From: Brevibacterium daeguense
GTDB lineage: Bacteria; Actinomycetota; Actinomycetes; Actinomycetales; Brevibacteriaceae
Reading direction: 5' to 3'
Length of the DNA: 64,000 nt
Assembly (NCBI RefSeq): GCF_021729135.1
Contig: NZ_JAJTWW010000009.1
Span: 62,001 to 126,000 of the forward strand
In this document: in pieces, positions 53,306 to 62,775 of the stretch
Position numbering within the stretch: position 1 is the first letter of the stretch
How the letters are laid out: the number at the start of each line of letters is the position of its first letter
Program-made: the position numbers and the translations under genes
The notes under the pieces: generated by a model
The model's input: the letters and a program-made list of their open reading frames with translations, nothing else
Databases searched by the model: none
What the model was told of the DNA's origin: nothing

Positions 53306-55159
53306 GTGGCTATGGAAGAACTGGGTGGCTACCGCCTCATCGAGCAGCTCGGATCGGGCGGCATGGGCGTTGTGCACCTCGGCGTGGACGGGGACAACAA
53401 CCCCGTCGCCGTCAAAGTCCTCCATCCGCACATCGCGAACGACGAGACCGCCCGCAAGCGACTGGGGCGGGAGGTCCGCACGCTGCGGAGGATCAAGCAC
53501 CCGCGGATCGCCGAGGTGCTCGACGCCGAGCTCGAATCCGAACGCCCCTTCATCGTCACCGAGTTCGTCGATGGGGCGACGCTGTCCGACGACGTGCGGG
53601 AGAACGGCCCGTTCGCCGAGGACGAGCTCGTGCACTTCGGGCACGCGCTGCTCGACGCGCTCAACGCCGTGCACGAGGCGGGGGTGATCCACCGCGATCT
53701 CAAACCCGCCAACATCATGATCATGGACGGCGAGCCGATCATCATCGACTTCGGCATCGCCCAGGCCGCCGACGAGGTCAAGGTCACCGCCACCGGACTG
53801 GTGATGGGCACGCCCGGCTACCTGAGCCCGGAGATCGCCGACGGCAAGGCGTCGAGCGAGAAGACCGACTGGTGGGGATGGGCCGCCTCCATGGCCTTCG
53901 CGGCCACCGGCCGCAACCCCTACGGCTCAGGACCGCTCGAGGCCGTCCTCGGTCGCGTGGCGCTGGGTCGGGCCGACCTGGAGGGTGTGCCCGCCCTGTT
54001 CGTGCCTCTGCTGCGGGCATGTCTCGACCCGAGGCCGGAGCGCCGTCCCTCCGGCCCGATGATCCTCGACTCGCTCGTCGACATCGAGTCCGGGCGAATG
54101 CCCTCCCTGGGTGGGCCGGTCCGGCAGGGGCCGATGACCGGCCACGCGACGGGCGCCTCGGGCCCGGTCGGCGCTGCCGGACCCGGCGGCACCTCGGTGA
54201 TGCCGGCGGCGGTGCCGGGTCCCGGGTTCGGGTCGGGTGGGCCCGCTCCCGGGCCGGCGGCGGCGCATCTCGCCAGTCCTTACCGTGACCACGGTCCTGC
54301 GGCGCACGGGGTGCCGCGACAGGCGCACCCCAGCCACCAGCAGCCTCTGCCGGTCATGCAACATCCCGGTCCGCAGCATCCCGGTCCGCAGCGGTCGGTC
54401 GCGCAGTACGGACCTGCTGTCGGCTCGGGACCGCGGCCCTACGGCCCGCTCGGGATCGACCAGCGTGCTCAGAACCAGCAGCTCCAGCAGCATCTTCAGC
54501 ACGGGCCCGTGCAGCACTCGCCGATGCCGCAGCAGCAGCCTCACCTGGTGCCGCCCGGACCGCCCCGGCGGCGCAGGGGAGGCGGCTGGGCGGTGCTCGC
54601 GCTCAATGTGCTCGCGATCGCGCTGACCCCCCTGGGTCCATTCATCGTGCTCATCGCCGCCTATCTGTGGCAGATCCTCGCGCGGACCGCCGGGTCCGTC
54701 GCGAAGACGCGCAACTGGCGGCAGTTCGAACAGGGGCCCGCGTCGACGGGTGTGTGGTCGTCGGTGTCCGCGATGCCGTTCGCCGCCCTCGGAGCCGTGT
54801 TCACCTCCCTGTTCAGCCTCATCCTGCCGCTCATCGCGGCGGTGGCCATCGCGATCCTCATGCGCCTGGACGTCATGGGGATCGTGCCCGGAGGGCATTC
54901 CGAGCAGTGGGCGCTCTGGGCCGCAGGACTCACCTGCGCGGTGGTCCTGTGGCTGGGGCCGGGGTCGACGAACCTCAGGCACGGCTCGAAGGTCCTGTTC
55001 AGCGGAGTCACCCGCAGCGCGACCGGGGAGTGGGTCACCGTCGCGATCCTCGGTGCGCTGACGGTGCTGGCGATCCTCACCGTGCTGTCCGGTGCTGCCG
55101 TGTCCTGGTGGCCGGTGCAGCTCAATCCGTTCGCGCTGATGCCCGAGCCGCTCCTCTGA
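53306..55159 (+). CDS. Ser/Thr protein kinase with C-terminal membrane domain
   Basis: A 617-residue kinase. N-terminal catalytic domain: GSGGMGVVHLG, Lys in VAVKVLHPH, HRDLKPANIMI, DFGIAQAADEV and GTPGYLSPEIADG. A Pro/Gly/His/Gln-rich linker of about 150 residues follows, with repeated HPGPQ units, then about four hydrophobic helices and no extracellular sensor. TAATGT at 53293-53298 lies 7 nt before the GTG at 53306, favouring that start over the ATG at 53312. It is divergent from otsA-otsB with a 63-bp gap. Confidence 0.93.
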   Translation: MAMEELGGYRLIEQLGSGGMGVVHLGVDGDNNPVAVKVLHPHIANDETARKRLGREVRTLRRIKHPRIAEVLDAELESERPFIVTEFVDGATLSDDVRENGPFAEDELVHFGHALLDALNAVHEAGVIHRDLKPANIMIMDGEPIIIDFGIAQAADEVKVTATGLVMGTPGYLSPEIADGKASSEKTDWWGWAASMAFAATGRNPYGSGPLEAVLGRVALGRADLEGVPALFVPLLRACLDPRPERRPSGPMILDSLVDIESGRMPSLGGPVRQGPMTGHATGASGPVGAAGPGGTSVMPAAVPGPGFGSGGPAPGPAAAHLASPYRDHGPAAHGVPRQAHPSHQQPLPVMQHPGPQHPGPQRSVAQYGPAVGSGPRPYGPLGIDQRAQNQQLQQHLQHGPVQHSPMPQQQPHLVPPGPPRRRRGGGWAVLALNVLAIALTPLGPFIVLIAAYLWQILARTAGSVAKTRNWRQFEQGPASTGVWSSVSAMPFAALGAVFTSLFSLILPLIAAVAIAILMRLDVMGIVPGGHSEQWALWAAGLTCAVVLWLGPGSTNLRHGSKVLFSGVTRSATGEWVTVAILGALTVLAILTVLSGAAVSWWPVQLNPFALMPEPLL

Positions 55160-55251
55160 GATCTCTCTGAACAGAGGACGACGGCGACCGCGTATCATGT
55201 GATGGGCGTCGGCAGGACGCCCGAACCCGGACATCTACCACGTGAGGGACA

Positions 55252-56124
55252 ATGGCGAAGAACTCCTCCTCGGCATCCGACCGGCGCCAGGCCGCGCGCG
55301 ACCAGGCTCGGCAGATCGCGCAAGCGCAGGCCAAGCGGGAGAAGACCGCGAAGACGATTCTCTACACCGGTGTCGCGGTGGTGGTCGTCGCCGTGGTCGT
55401 GATCGTGGGTGTGCTGATCTTCCAGGCGGCCCAGCCCGCGGCCGGCCCCAAGACCTACACCGCCGGTTCCATCACGCTGGTGGATGACGGGGACGGGGTG
55501 AAGGCGGTCGGCGCGAAGGGCGCCGAGGCCGACGACGTTCCGGAGGGGCTGCCGCCGTTCTCCGAGTCCGGTCTGCCCGACTCCGCTCCCGTGGTCACGG
55601 TGTTCCTCGACTTCCAGTGCCCGGGGTGCATGGGCTTCGAGCAGGCCAACGGCGGGACGCTGCAGAAGCTCGTCGGCGACGGCACGATCGCCCTCGAATA
55701 CCAGCCCGTCGCGATTCTCGACTCCTCCTCCGGGGGCAACGAATACTCAACCCGCGCGGCCAATCTCATGGCCTGCGTGGCCGACAGCGGCCAGACCGAC
55801 GCCTACTTGGACCTCACCGAGACGCTCTTCGCCAACCAGCCGGCTCAGGGTGCCAACGGCATGACGGATGAGCAGCTCCTCGGCTTCGCTGCAGAGGCCG
55901 GTGTCGATGTCGAGGCCGCCACCGCTCAGGAAGGCGTCACCGTGAGCCAGTGCGTGGCTGACACCACCTTCGGCAAGCACGTCGAGAACACCACCCAGGA
56001 TGCGCTCAGCAATGGCCTGCAGGGAACCCCGCGGGTGCAAATCAACGGCGAGGACACGGAGTCCTGGCAGGATCCCGAGGCGTTCGGCGCCGAGATCCTT
56101 CGTGCCGCCGGCGAGATCGGCTGA
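55252..56124 (+). CDS. Membrane-anchored DsbA-like thiol oxidoreductase
   Basis: A 290-residue protein: basic cytoplasmic start (ARDQARQIAQAQAKREKT), one membrane helix (about 35-58), then an extracellular DsbA-type thioredoxin fold with CPGC (Cys123, Cys126) in FLDFQCPGCMGF and the cis-Pro loop GTPRVQING. It should form or repair disulfides in secreted proteins; the S1 protease encoded just downstream has the Cys pair such an enzyme would oxidise. The promoter-like TATCAT lies about 60 nt upstream. A strong terminator follows. Confidence 0.9.
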   Translation: MAKNSSSASDRRQAARDQARQIAQAQAKREKTAKTILYTGVAVVVVAVVVIVGVLIFQAAQPAAGPKTYTAGSITLVDDGDGVKAVGAKGAEADDVPEGLPPFSESGLPDSAPVVTVFLDFQCPGCMGFEQANGGTLQKLVGDGTIALEYQPVAILDSSSGGNEYSTRAANLMACVADSGQTDAYLDLTETLFANQPAQGANGMTDEQLLGFAAEAGVDVEAATAQEGVTVSQCVADTTFGKHVENTTQDALSNGLQGTPRVQINGEDTESWQDPEAFGAEILRAAGEIG

Positions 56125-56168
56125 CGCACAGTGGCCTGACCCCGCTCGACTGATCCGAGTCGCGCTGA

Positions 56169-56202
56169 CCGAGGCGTCCTCCCGAATGGGAGGGCGCCTC
56201 GG
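56169..56202 (+). terminator. Terminator after the DsbA-like gene
   Basis: CCGAGGCG-T-CCTCCC pairs with GGGAGG-G-CGCCTCGG around loop GAAT (one T-G pair), 45 nt after the stop. Confidence 0.85.
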
Positions 56203-56285
56203 GCGTCGGATGACGGGAGCGGGCCGGATGAACTACACTTCAACAGTTGTCGGCAGGTGCAGTGATCTAAGCCCGCGCCGGCCAC

Positions 56286-56361
56286 GCCTCCTTAGCTCAG
56301 TTGGTAGAGCACCGCTCTTGTAAAGCGAAGGTCGTCAGTTCGAGTCTGACAGGGGGCTCCA
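56286..56361 (+). tRNA. tRNA-Thr (anticodon TGT)
   Basis: Cloverleaf: acceptor GCCTCCT with AGGGGGC (one T-G pair), D arm GCTC...GAGC, anticodon loop CTTGTAA with TGT, T arm GTCAG-TTCGAGT-CTGAC. Discriminator T at 56358 is followed by CCA, so the 3' end is encoded here, unlike tRNA-Lys in this window. Confidence 0.96.
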
Positions 56362-56653
56362 ACCGCCCGGCCCCCAGGCCCGGATTTCCGTTGAGCGAGG
56401 CAGCGCCGCCGCTCACGGTGCCGCCGCCGCTTTCCTGAATCACGATCTCCTGAGCCGTTACCCGCCATCGGGCGTATGTGTCAATTCCGTGATCAAAAGT
56501 TTACAGAAGTCCGAATTTCGCTCCTTGTGTGACATTCTGGCCGAGGTTCTGCAACAGACCGCTTTTCGTCCGGCGCTCCCCGCGTTGCAGAGCACCTGTC
56601 CGCGTTCCCCCAGCGCTCCGTTCGCGAGCGCTTGATCAACGGAAGATGTGAGA

Positions 56654-58480
56654 ATGACCGATAGTCGCGTCAGGCGCCCACTCGCGATCGGTGCCGCACT
56701 GGCCGTCGCATTGGGCGGCACTGTGTTCGCCGCGCCAGCGATGGCGGAATCCCCAGCTCCGACTTCGGGGTCAGGCTACGAAGAGCTGGCCATGGAGCTC
56801 CTCGAGAACACCGAGGTTCAGGCAGTCGGCCGCGCCGGCGATGGCAAAATCGTGGTGATGAAGACCCAGGGTGAGAAGGAATCCAGGGATCTTCAGGCGC
56901 TGTCGAAGAAGCACTCGAATGTCGTCGTGCGTGAAATGGAAGGCGGCTTCGAGGCCTATGCTGCAACCGACGTCGTCGGGGGCGCGGGCTACTACATGCC
57001 TCAGGGCGGCGACAGCGTGGTGCTCTGCTCGACCGCATTCACGGTGACTGCGCCCGGCGGCGGACAGGCCGTGCTGACCGCGGGGCACTGCAGCCCGGAC
57101 GCGCAGGACACCGCTCACCTCTCGCGGCCGTCCGTCGACGCAGCCGGGGGCATCCAAGTGGACTCCAACGGCACCGGAGTGCTCGGCGACTTCACCTTCT
57201 CGCAGTACGGCACCGCGGGCGAGGCCTTCGACCAGGACAATCCCGACAATGCTCATGACGTGGCTGTCATCGACATCCGAGAGGACGGCGGGTTCACCGC
57301 GCTTCCCGAGGTCACCGATTGGACGACCGCGGCGGAGGACGACCTGGCTGCATCGACGGTTCAGGTCCGCGGCGTCAAGGACGTCACGACCGCGGATATG
57401 GGACGAACCGCCACCAAGAGCGGCCGCACGACCGGCATGACTTCGGGCGAGATCAACATCGTCGATGGCTGGGCAAATGTGGATGGCGTGCCCGTCTACG
57501 GCTTCGGAATTGCCATGGAGTCGATCCAGGGTGACTCGGGCGGTGCCGTGATGATCGGCGATCGCGCAGCCGGAATCTTGAGCGGCGGCGGAACCACCGA
57601 AGATGGCGAGTCGATCACCTGGGCGGCAGAGCTGCAGAATTCACTCGATCGCCTGCCCGGGTACGAAGTCAACACAGTGAGCAGCACGCCGGCTCCGACT
57701 GAGACTCCCACCCCGAGCGACACGCCTTCGGAGACCCCGAGCGAGACTCCGTCGGTCGATCCGACGCCTTCGGAGACGCCGTCCGAGACGCCTTCGGAAA
57801 CCCCCTCGGAGACCCCGAGTGAGACGCCTTCGGAGACCCCGAGCGAGACGCCTTCGGAGACCGCGTCCGAGACGCCCCCGGAGACCCCGAGCGCGACCCC
57901 GTCGGAGACGCCGTCCGTCGATCCAACTCCTGCGGAGACGTCGTCCGAGACACCTTCGGAGACGCCGGGCGATTCGTCGTCTGACGACGTGACGGTCGAG
58001 CCGGCTCTGCGCGTCGATCCCGAGGTGATCTCCGCGTCCGACTTCGTGAGCGAGGACAAGGGCGTCACCTTCTGGGCAGAAGGTCTGGAACCCGGCGCGA
58101 ATGTGGTGTTCGAGACGTTCATGGACGGTGAGCTCGCCAAGACCACCGATGTCACCGTCGATCGCAACGGTGAGGCCGCAGCCATGGTCTGGGGCCTGGA
58201 CGCAGCGTCCAAGGATGCGTACGTCGGCACCTACACCGTGGTTGTCACGAGTGGTGACATCTCGTTCGAGGCCACCTTCGAGGTCGTGCCGGACGACAGT
58301 GCAGCGACCGGCGACGACGCTGCCAATGCCGGCGGTTCGCCTGACGATGGGAACGGATCGGGTTCGGATCTTCCGCGGACCGGCACCGAGACCAGTGGGC
58401 TGATCGCCGGGGGTGTCCTCCTGGCAGTCGGTGCCATCGCGGTGGTGTTCGCAGGACGTCGCTTCACGGCGAAGAAGTAA
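56654..58480 (+). CDS. LPXTG-anchored, trypsin-like (S1) surface protease with SETP-repeat stalk
   Basis: A 608-residue secreted protease. Signal peptide residues 1-31 (cleavage after AMA). The S1 triad is His145 (LTAGHC), Asp202 (HDVAVIDI) and Ser295 (QGDSGGAV), with the Cys pair next to His145 expected as a disulfide. A propeptide-like region covers about 32-115. Residues about 340-450 are a stalk of Ser-Glu-Thr-Pro repeats, then a beta domain (455-555). The end is LPRTG (573-577), a hydrophobic helix and RRFTAKK, a sortase signal. ATG 56654 has GGAAG upstream. The upstream gap (56362-56653) is unusually AT-rich for the window at about 56465-56535 and holds no other gene. Confidence 0.93.
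   Translation: MTDSRVRRPLAIGAALAVALGGTVFAAPAMAESPAPTSGSGYEELAMELLENTEVQAVGRAGDGKIVVMKTQGEKESRDLQALSKKHSNVVVREMEGGFEAYAATDVVGGAGYYMPQGGDSVVLCSTAFTVTAPGGGQAVLTAGHCSPDAQDTAHLSRPSVDAAGGIQVDSNGTGVLGDFTFSQYGTAGEAFDQDNPDNAHDVAVIDIREDGGFTALPEVTDWTTAAEDDLAASTVQVRGVKDVTTADMGRTATKSGRTTGMTSGEINIVDGWANVDGVPVYGFGIAMESIQGDSGGAVMIGDRAAGILSGGGTTEDGESITWAAELQNSLDRLPGYEVNTVSSTPAPTETPTPSDTPSETPSETPSVDPTPSETPSETPSETPSETPSETPSETPSETPSETASETPPETPSATPSETPSVDPTPAETSSETPSETPGDSSSDDVTVEPALRVDPEVISASDFVSEDKGVTFWAEGLEPGANVVFETFMDGELAKTTDVTVDRNGEAAAMVWGLDAASKDAYVGTYTVVVTSGDISFEATFEVVPDDSAATGDDAANAGGSPDDGNGSGSDLPRTGTETSGLIAGGVLLAVGAIAVVFAGRRFTAKK
57700..57975 (+). repeat. Degenerate 12-bp (Ser-Glu-Thr-Pro) codon repeats
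   Basis: Tandem units of the type TCGGAGACCCCG encode SETP, with sequence drift between codons and two PSVDPTP interruptions. It forms the stalk of the LPXTG protease. Confidence 0.9.
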
Positions 58481-58521
58481 GGATCCGCACGATTGCTGAG
58501 ACTCTGAAGAGGGTCTGAAGC

Positions 58522-58572
58522 AGCACCGGTGGGCCGTGGTTCGCATCAAGCGAGCGGCGGCCCACCGGTGCT
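58522..58572 (+). terminator. Terminator after the LPXTG protease gene
   Basis: A perfect 15-bp inverted repeat (AGCACCGGTGGGCCG and its complement) encloses a 21-nt loop and is followed by TTT, 41 nt after the stop. Confidence 0.9.
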
Positions 58573-58615
58573 TTCGCGTCCCGTTGTTCAGATGCTGTCG
58601 GGGTAACGTGGAGTT

Positions 58616-59008
58616 ATGAGACTTCCAGCGATGTCCCGGATCCGGCTGTTCGTGGTGGCCGGGGCGGGTATCTGCCTGCTCCTGACCGGATGTGGATCCA
58701 ACGTCGGGGACTCGGCGGACACCGAAGTGGTGGGCCGCTGGGTTTCGGATGAGCCCGGAGACCCTCACCTCGTGCTCGATGCCGAGGGAAAGGTGAAGGG
58801 GAGCGACGGCTGCAACGGAATCAATACGACGTACACGGTCGAGGGCAATGTGGTCACGCTTGCCAGCCGCATCTCCACGCTGCGCGCCTGCGTTGGCGTG
58901 GACACCTGGCTCTCCGGCGCTTCGACGCTGCGGATCAGCGGTGACGAAGCCGCAGTCTTCAATCGCGATGGTGAAGAGATCGGCACGCTGGTTCGGATCA
59001 ACAGCTGA
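58616..59008 (+). CDS. META-domain-like lipoprotein
   Basis: A 130-residue lipoprotein: signal peptide with lipobox LLTGC (Cys26), then a small beta domain with GSDGCNGINTTYTVEGN, which resembles the GCN core of META/HslJ domains. Two Cys (in DGCNG and LRACVG) may form a disulfide. Role unknown; HslJ-like domains are linked to stress resistance or surface functions. TAACGT at 58604-58609 lies 6 nt before the ATG at 58616, suggesting leaderless mRNA; the ATG at 58631 is an alternative. Confidence 0.75.
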   Translation: MRLPAMSRIRLFVVAGAGICLLLTGCGSNVGDSADTEVVGRWVSDEPGDPHLVLDAEGKVKGSDGCNGINTTYTVEGNVVTLASRISTLRACVGVDTWLSGASTLRISGDEAAVFNRDGEEIGTLVRINS

Positions 59009-59079
59009 GCAATTGGCCGGCGTTCCCGGTTCGAACGGCTCTGGAACCTGGCGACGGCACCGGATTGGAGGGAGACACC

Positions 59080-59769
59080 GTGAGGGCTGCCACCCCCGAT
59101 TCCCGGGGACGCCGACGGCTGGTGCTGTGGCGCCACGGACGCACCGCGTGGAACGTGGAGAGCCGGGCGCAGGGCCAGGCGGATGTGGCCCTCGACGACG
59201 TAGGACGCCAGCAGGCCGGCACTGCGGCGCGGATGCTTGCGATCCTGGAACCCGCTTTCATCTGGTCGAGCGACCTGCAGCGCGCAACCGCCACGGCCCA
59301 GGAGCTGTCGCGCGTGGTGGGGATCCCGGTCCGGCTCGACCGGCGCCTCCGGGAGTACGATGTCGGCATCCGGCAGGGCACGACTTTCGCGGAGTTCAGG
59401 GCGGCGCACCCCGACATCTATGAGAGATTCTTCGCCGAGTCCGACTTCCGAGTGCCCGGTGCCGAGCTCCCGAGCGAGGTCGACTCCCGGATGGTCGAGG
59501 TGATCAGCGAGGCCGCCGAGGCAGTTCCCGCAGCAGGCGTGGGCGTGCTGGTCGGGCACGGAGCTGCACTGAGAGCAGGAATCCCGGCGTTCTTCGGCCT
59601 GCCCGCGCACCGGCGCAACATGTTCTCGGGGATGGCGAACTGCGCATGGTGCGTGCTTGAGGAACACCCGCATCACGGGTGGCAGATCGCCGACTACAAC
59701 GCCCGCTCGATCCCCGGCGCCTCCTCGCGGCTGGCTGACGACCTGCCCGGCTCTGGCACCGAGAACTGA
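59080..59769 (+). CDS. Histidine phosphatase family protein
   Basis: A 229-residue phosphatase of the phosphoglycerate mutase-like family. RHGRTAWNVESRAQGQ carries the catalytic His, SSDLQRATATAQ the second Arg site, LREYDVGIRQGTTFAEF the acidic region and VGHGAALRAGIPAFFG the second His. Actinobacterial members include the glucosyl-3-phosphoglycerate phosphatase GpgP and acid phosphatases; I cannot choose. The GTG at 59080 is used because GGAGGGAG sits 5 nt upstream. Confidence 0.88.
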   Translation: MRAATPDSRGRRRLVLWRHGRTAWNVESRAQGQADVALDDVGRQQAGTAARMLAILEPAFIWSSDLQRATATAQELSRVVGIPVRLDRRLREYDVGIRQGTTFAEFRAAHPDIYERFFAESDFRVPGAELPSEVDSRMVEVISEAAEAVPAAGVGVLVGHGAALRAGIPAFFGLPAHRRNMFSGMANCAWCVLEEHPHHGWQIADYNARSIPGASSRLADDLPGSGTEN

Positions 59770-59802
59770 CCCGCCGACTCGGAGTCCGAGCCGGCGGGTC
59801 AG
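59766..59802. terminator. Terminator overlapping the histidine phosphatase stop codon
   Basis: CTGACCCGCCG pairs with CGGCGGGTCAG, and CTCGG/CCGAG forms an inner stem. The TGA stop lies within the first arm. It faces the convergent SPFH gene and may act in both directions. Confidence 0.82.
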
Positions 59803-59848
59803 CTTCCGGGTTGCATCCGATTGCGCCTCGGGGCAGGCCGTTCGCGGC

Positions 59849-60979
59849 TCAGTTCCCCGGGTGGCGATCCGGTCGCTGTGGTAAGCGCGCTGCACCCTGC
59901 GGATGACCCTGTGCGTGCCCTGCAGCCGCCTGTGCGGCGCTCTGGTGGGAGTACCGGGCTTCCTCCGCCTGGCGCCGCTGCGCCTCGATGCGGCGGTCAT
60001 GATCCCCCTGACGATTGTCGGCCTCGATGTCGGTGTCGGACTGATCGCGTGCGTACTCGACTTCCTGGGCGGCGAGCAGCGAATTGCGGATCTCGGCAGT
60101 CATGTCGCCGATCGTGCCGGGGTTCGAAGGCAGGAAGAGCACGTTCGAGCGGCCGTTGCGCGCGACGTCCTGCATCGTGTCGAAGTACTGCGTCATGAGC
60201 AGGAGCTGCTCGGCGGTGTTCTCGATGCCGGCGCGGCGGAGCATCTCGTACTGCTCGGCGATGCCGATCGCGATCGCCTTCCGCTGGGCGGCCACGCCTT
60301 CACCCTGCAGACGCTTGGACTCGGCCTCCGCCTCGGCCTGGGTCACGCGCTTGATCTTGTCCGCCTCGGCGAGCGCCTGCGCCGCCACCCGGTCCCGCTG
60401 GGCGGCGTTGATGGAGTTCATCGAATCGCGCACCCGCTGGTCGGGCGAGATGTCCTGGACCAGTGTGTTGACGATCCGGAACCCGTAGGTCGCCATCGAC
60501 TCCGACAGTCGCTGCTCGACGCTGGAGGCGATGTCGTCCTTGGATTCGAACGCGGAGTCCAGAGTCAGCGTCGACAGTGCCGAGCGCACGGTGTCGAACA
60601 CGTAGGAGCGGATCTGCTCCTCCGGGTTGGCCAGCCGGTAGTAGGCATCGACGACGTTCTGCTCGCCGACGACGTACTGGACGGCCACCGGAACCGTCAC
60701 GAAGACGTTGTCCTTGGTCTTCGTCTCGATGTTGACCTCGAGCTGCTGCACGCGCAGGGAGATGGGGCGTGTGGTCGTCTCGACGAACGGAACCTTCGTG
60801 TTGAGCCCCGGCTTGGCGACCTTCTTGAACTTGCCGAACCGCTCGACGATGACGTTCTCCTGGGTGCGGACCGTGAAGAAGATGCTCGAGCGCAAGCCGC
60901 CGAAGATCAGCGCCGCGAGCACGGCGAGCACGACGATGACGACTACGGCGACGATGGCGATGACGATCAGGACGTCCAT
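59849..60979 (-). CDS. SPFH/Band-7 (stomatin-like) membrane protein
   Basis: A 376-residue protein. An N-terminal membrane helix (residues 2-28) precedes the SPFH domain (RTQENVIVERFGKFKKVAKP, LRVQQLEVNIETKTKDNVFV), a coiled-coil rich in Ala/Glu (AEADKIKRVTQAEAEAESKR) and a low-complexity Gln/His/Arg tail. Such proteins scaffold membrane microdomains and can chaperone membrane proteases. No NfeD-type partner lies beside it. Start is ATG at 60979. Confidence 0.92.
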   Translation of the reverse strand: MDVLIVIAIVAVVVIVVLAVLAALIFGGLRSSIFFTVRTQENVIVERFGKFKKVAKPGLNTKVPFVETTTRPISLRVQQLEVNIETKTKDNVFVTVPVAVQYVVGEQNVVDAYYRLANPEEQIRSYVFDTVRSALSTLTLDSAFESKDDIASSVEQRLSESMATYGFRIVNTLVQDISPDQRVRDSMNSINAAQRDRVAAQALAEADKIKRVTQAEAEAESKRLQGEGVAAQRKAIAIGIAEQYEMLRRAGIENTAEQLLLMTQYFDTMQDVARNGRSNVLFLPSNPGTIGDMTAEIRNSLLAAQEVEYARDQSDTDIEADNRQGDHDRRIEAQRRQAEEARYSHQSAAQAAAGHAQGHPQGAARLPQRPDRHPGN

Positions 60980-61265
60980 GGGACTTGCTCCCTTGCATAG
61001 GTGGCCTTCTGCCCTCAGCGTAGTGGTGTCCGCAGTTCGCCGTCACCTGCGTCACTGCCGGCGGGTGAGGTGCGGCGAATCCGGTTCCTGCGAACGCGGT
61101 TCCGGGCAACCGGCTTCCGGCGGGACCGGAGCCGCGGAGCCCGCGCACGACAGTGCTGACGGGCGATGCACTGCGCGGTTGGACTAGCATGTAGCGGTTG
61201 CACAGCTCAGGTCGGCACGTGCGCCGATCGCCCACAGGCCGAATCTCAAGAAGGCGGTATCCCCG

Positions 61266-62750
61266 GTGAGCCAGACGTCAGTCAGTCCCCAGACAGGGCA
61301 GAAGCGAGGCGCGATCGACCGCTTCTTCGAGATCTCCGAGCGCGGGACGACGATCGGGCGCGAGATCCGCGGCGGCTTGGCGACCTTCTTCGCGATGTCC
61401 TACATCGTGGTGCTCAACCCCCTCATCATCGGCGCCGCGGTCGACAGCACCGGTGCCTTCCTGGGCGGCGGCAGCGAGCCCAACCTGCCCGCAGTGGCCG
61501 CGGCGACCTCGCTGGTCTCGGGAATCCTGACGATCCTCATGGGCCTCATCGGCAACTTCCCGATGGCGGTGTCCTCCTCGCTGGGACTCTCGGCCTTCCT
61601 CACCTACGGCATCGTCGTGCTGCCCGGGATGACCTGGGCCGACGCCATGGGTCTGGTGGTCATCGAGGGAATCATCCTGCTCGTCCTCGTCCTGACCGGC
61701 TTCCGCGCCGCGATCTTCAACGCCGTCCCCAGTCAGCTCAAGACCGCGATCAGCGTGGGCATCGGGCTGTTCATCGCCCTGATCGGCATGATCAACGCGG
61801 GATTCATCTCCAACAGTGGAGGCAATGCGCTCGAGCTCGGGACGGGCGGATACCTGTTCGGCTGGCCGATGCTCGTATTCCTGGTCGCGCTGCTGGGCCT
61901 GTTCGTGATGTGGAGCGCCCACGTCCGAGGCGCCATCCTCTACTCGATCCTCGGCGCCACGGTCCTCGCGCTCATCCTCGAAGCGGTCTTCGGCATCGGT
62001 CCCAAGGTCGGCGCCGACGGTGAGGTCGCCAATCCCAACGGCTGGGGCCTGACCGTGCCGTCCCTGGATCAGCAGTGGATCGTGCTGCCCGATCTGTCGC
62101 TGATCGGCAGCTTCAATCTGCTCGGGTCGTGGCAGCACGTGGGGGTCGTCGCGGCCACGCTGGCGGTGTTCACCCTCCTGCTCGCGAACTTCTTCGACCT
62201 GCTCGGCACGATGGTCGGCGTCTCGAACACCGGCGGGATCAAGGATGCCGACGGCAACATCCCGCACTCCAAGCGGATCATGGTCGCCGACGCGCTCGGC
62301 GCGATCGGCGGCGGCATGGGCTCGACCTCATCGAACTCCGGTTTCGTCGAGTCGACCGTCGGTGTCGGTGACGGAGCTCGGACCGGGCTGGCGAATGTCG
62401 TCACCGGGGTGCTGTTCCTGGCCACCATCGTGCTCGCGCCGCTGGCCGCGGTGATTCCCTCCGAGGCGGCGGCGGCCACGCTGGTGCTCGTGGGCTTCCT
62501 CATGATGCAGCAGATCGTGCGAGTCGACTGGTCGGATCTGGAACTCGCGATCCCGGCGTTCATGACCATCGTGCTGATGCCCTTCTCCTATTCGATCACG
62601 AACGGGATCGGCGCCGGCTTCATCACCTTCGTCGTGATCAAGACACTCAGGGGCAAGGCGCGGGAAGTCCACCCGCTGATGTTCATCACCGCGGCGCTCT
62701 TCGTCGTCTACTTCGTCTCCGGGCCGATCCAGGCGGCTCTCGGAAGCTGA
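61266..62750 (+). CDS. AzgA-type NCS2 purine permease
   Basis: A 494-residue permease of the AzgA/PbuG branch (adenine, guanine, hypoxanthine). EIRGGLATFFAMSYIVVLNP, NFPMAVSSSLGLSAFLTYG, IGLFIALIGMINAGF, LLANFFDLLGTMVGVSNTGG and GGGMGSTSSNSGFVESTVGV are characteristic. About 12-14 helices are visible. The GTG at 61266 has an AAGAAGGCGG stretch upstream; TAGCAT at 61187-61192 could be the -10 box, giving a leader of about 70 nt. I saw no purine-riboswitch core in that leader. Confidence 0.93.
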   Translation: MSQTSVSPQTGQKRGAIDRFFEISERGTTIGREIRGGLATFFAMSYIVVLNPLIIGAAVDSTGAFLGGGSEPNLPAVAAATSLVSGILTILMGLIGNFPMAVSSSLGLSAFLTYGIVVLPGMTWADAMGLVVIEGIILLVLVLTGFRAAIFNAVPSQLKTAISVGIGLFIALIGMINAGFISNSGGNALELGTGGYLFGWPMLVFLVALLGLFVMWSAHVRGAILYSILGATVLALILEAVFGIGPKVGADGEVANPNGWGLTVPSLDQQWIVLPDLSLIGSFNLLGSWQHVGVVAATLAVFTLLLANFFDLLGTMVGVSNTGGIKDADGNIPHSKRIMVADALGAIGGGMGSTSSNSGFVESTVGVGDGARTGLANVVTGVLFLATIVLAPLAAVIPSEAAAATLVLVGFLMMQQIVRVDWSDLELAIPAFMTIVLMPFSYSITNGIGAGFITFVVIKTLRGKAREVHPLMFITAALFVVYFVSGPIQAALGS

Positions 62751-62775
62751 CCGGCCCCGCGCTTAGGCTTGGGGC

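Noticed and set aside
56286..56361. tRNA-Thr as an integration site
   Set aside because: No integrase or repeated tRNA end was seen nearby, and the neighbours look chromosomal.
57700..57975. CRISPR or satellite array
   Set aside because: The repeats encode a continuous SETP stalk in a protein with a signal peptide, catalytic domain and LPXTG end.
61193..61265. Purine riboswitch before the AzgA-type permease
   Set aside because: The leader is only about 70 nt and lacks the conserved loop and junction bases of the purine aptamer.
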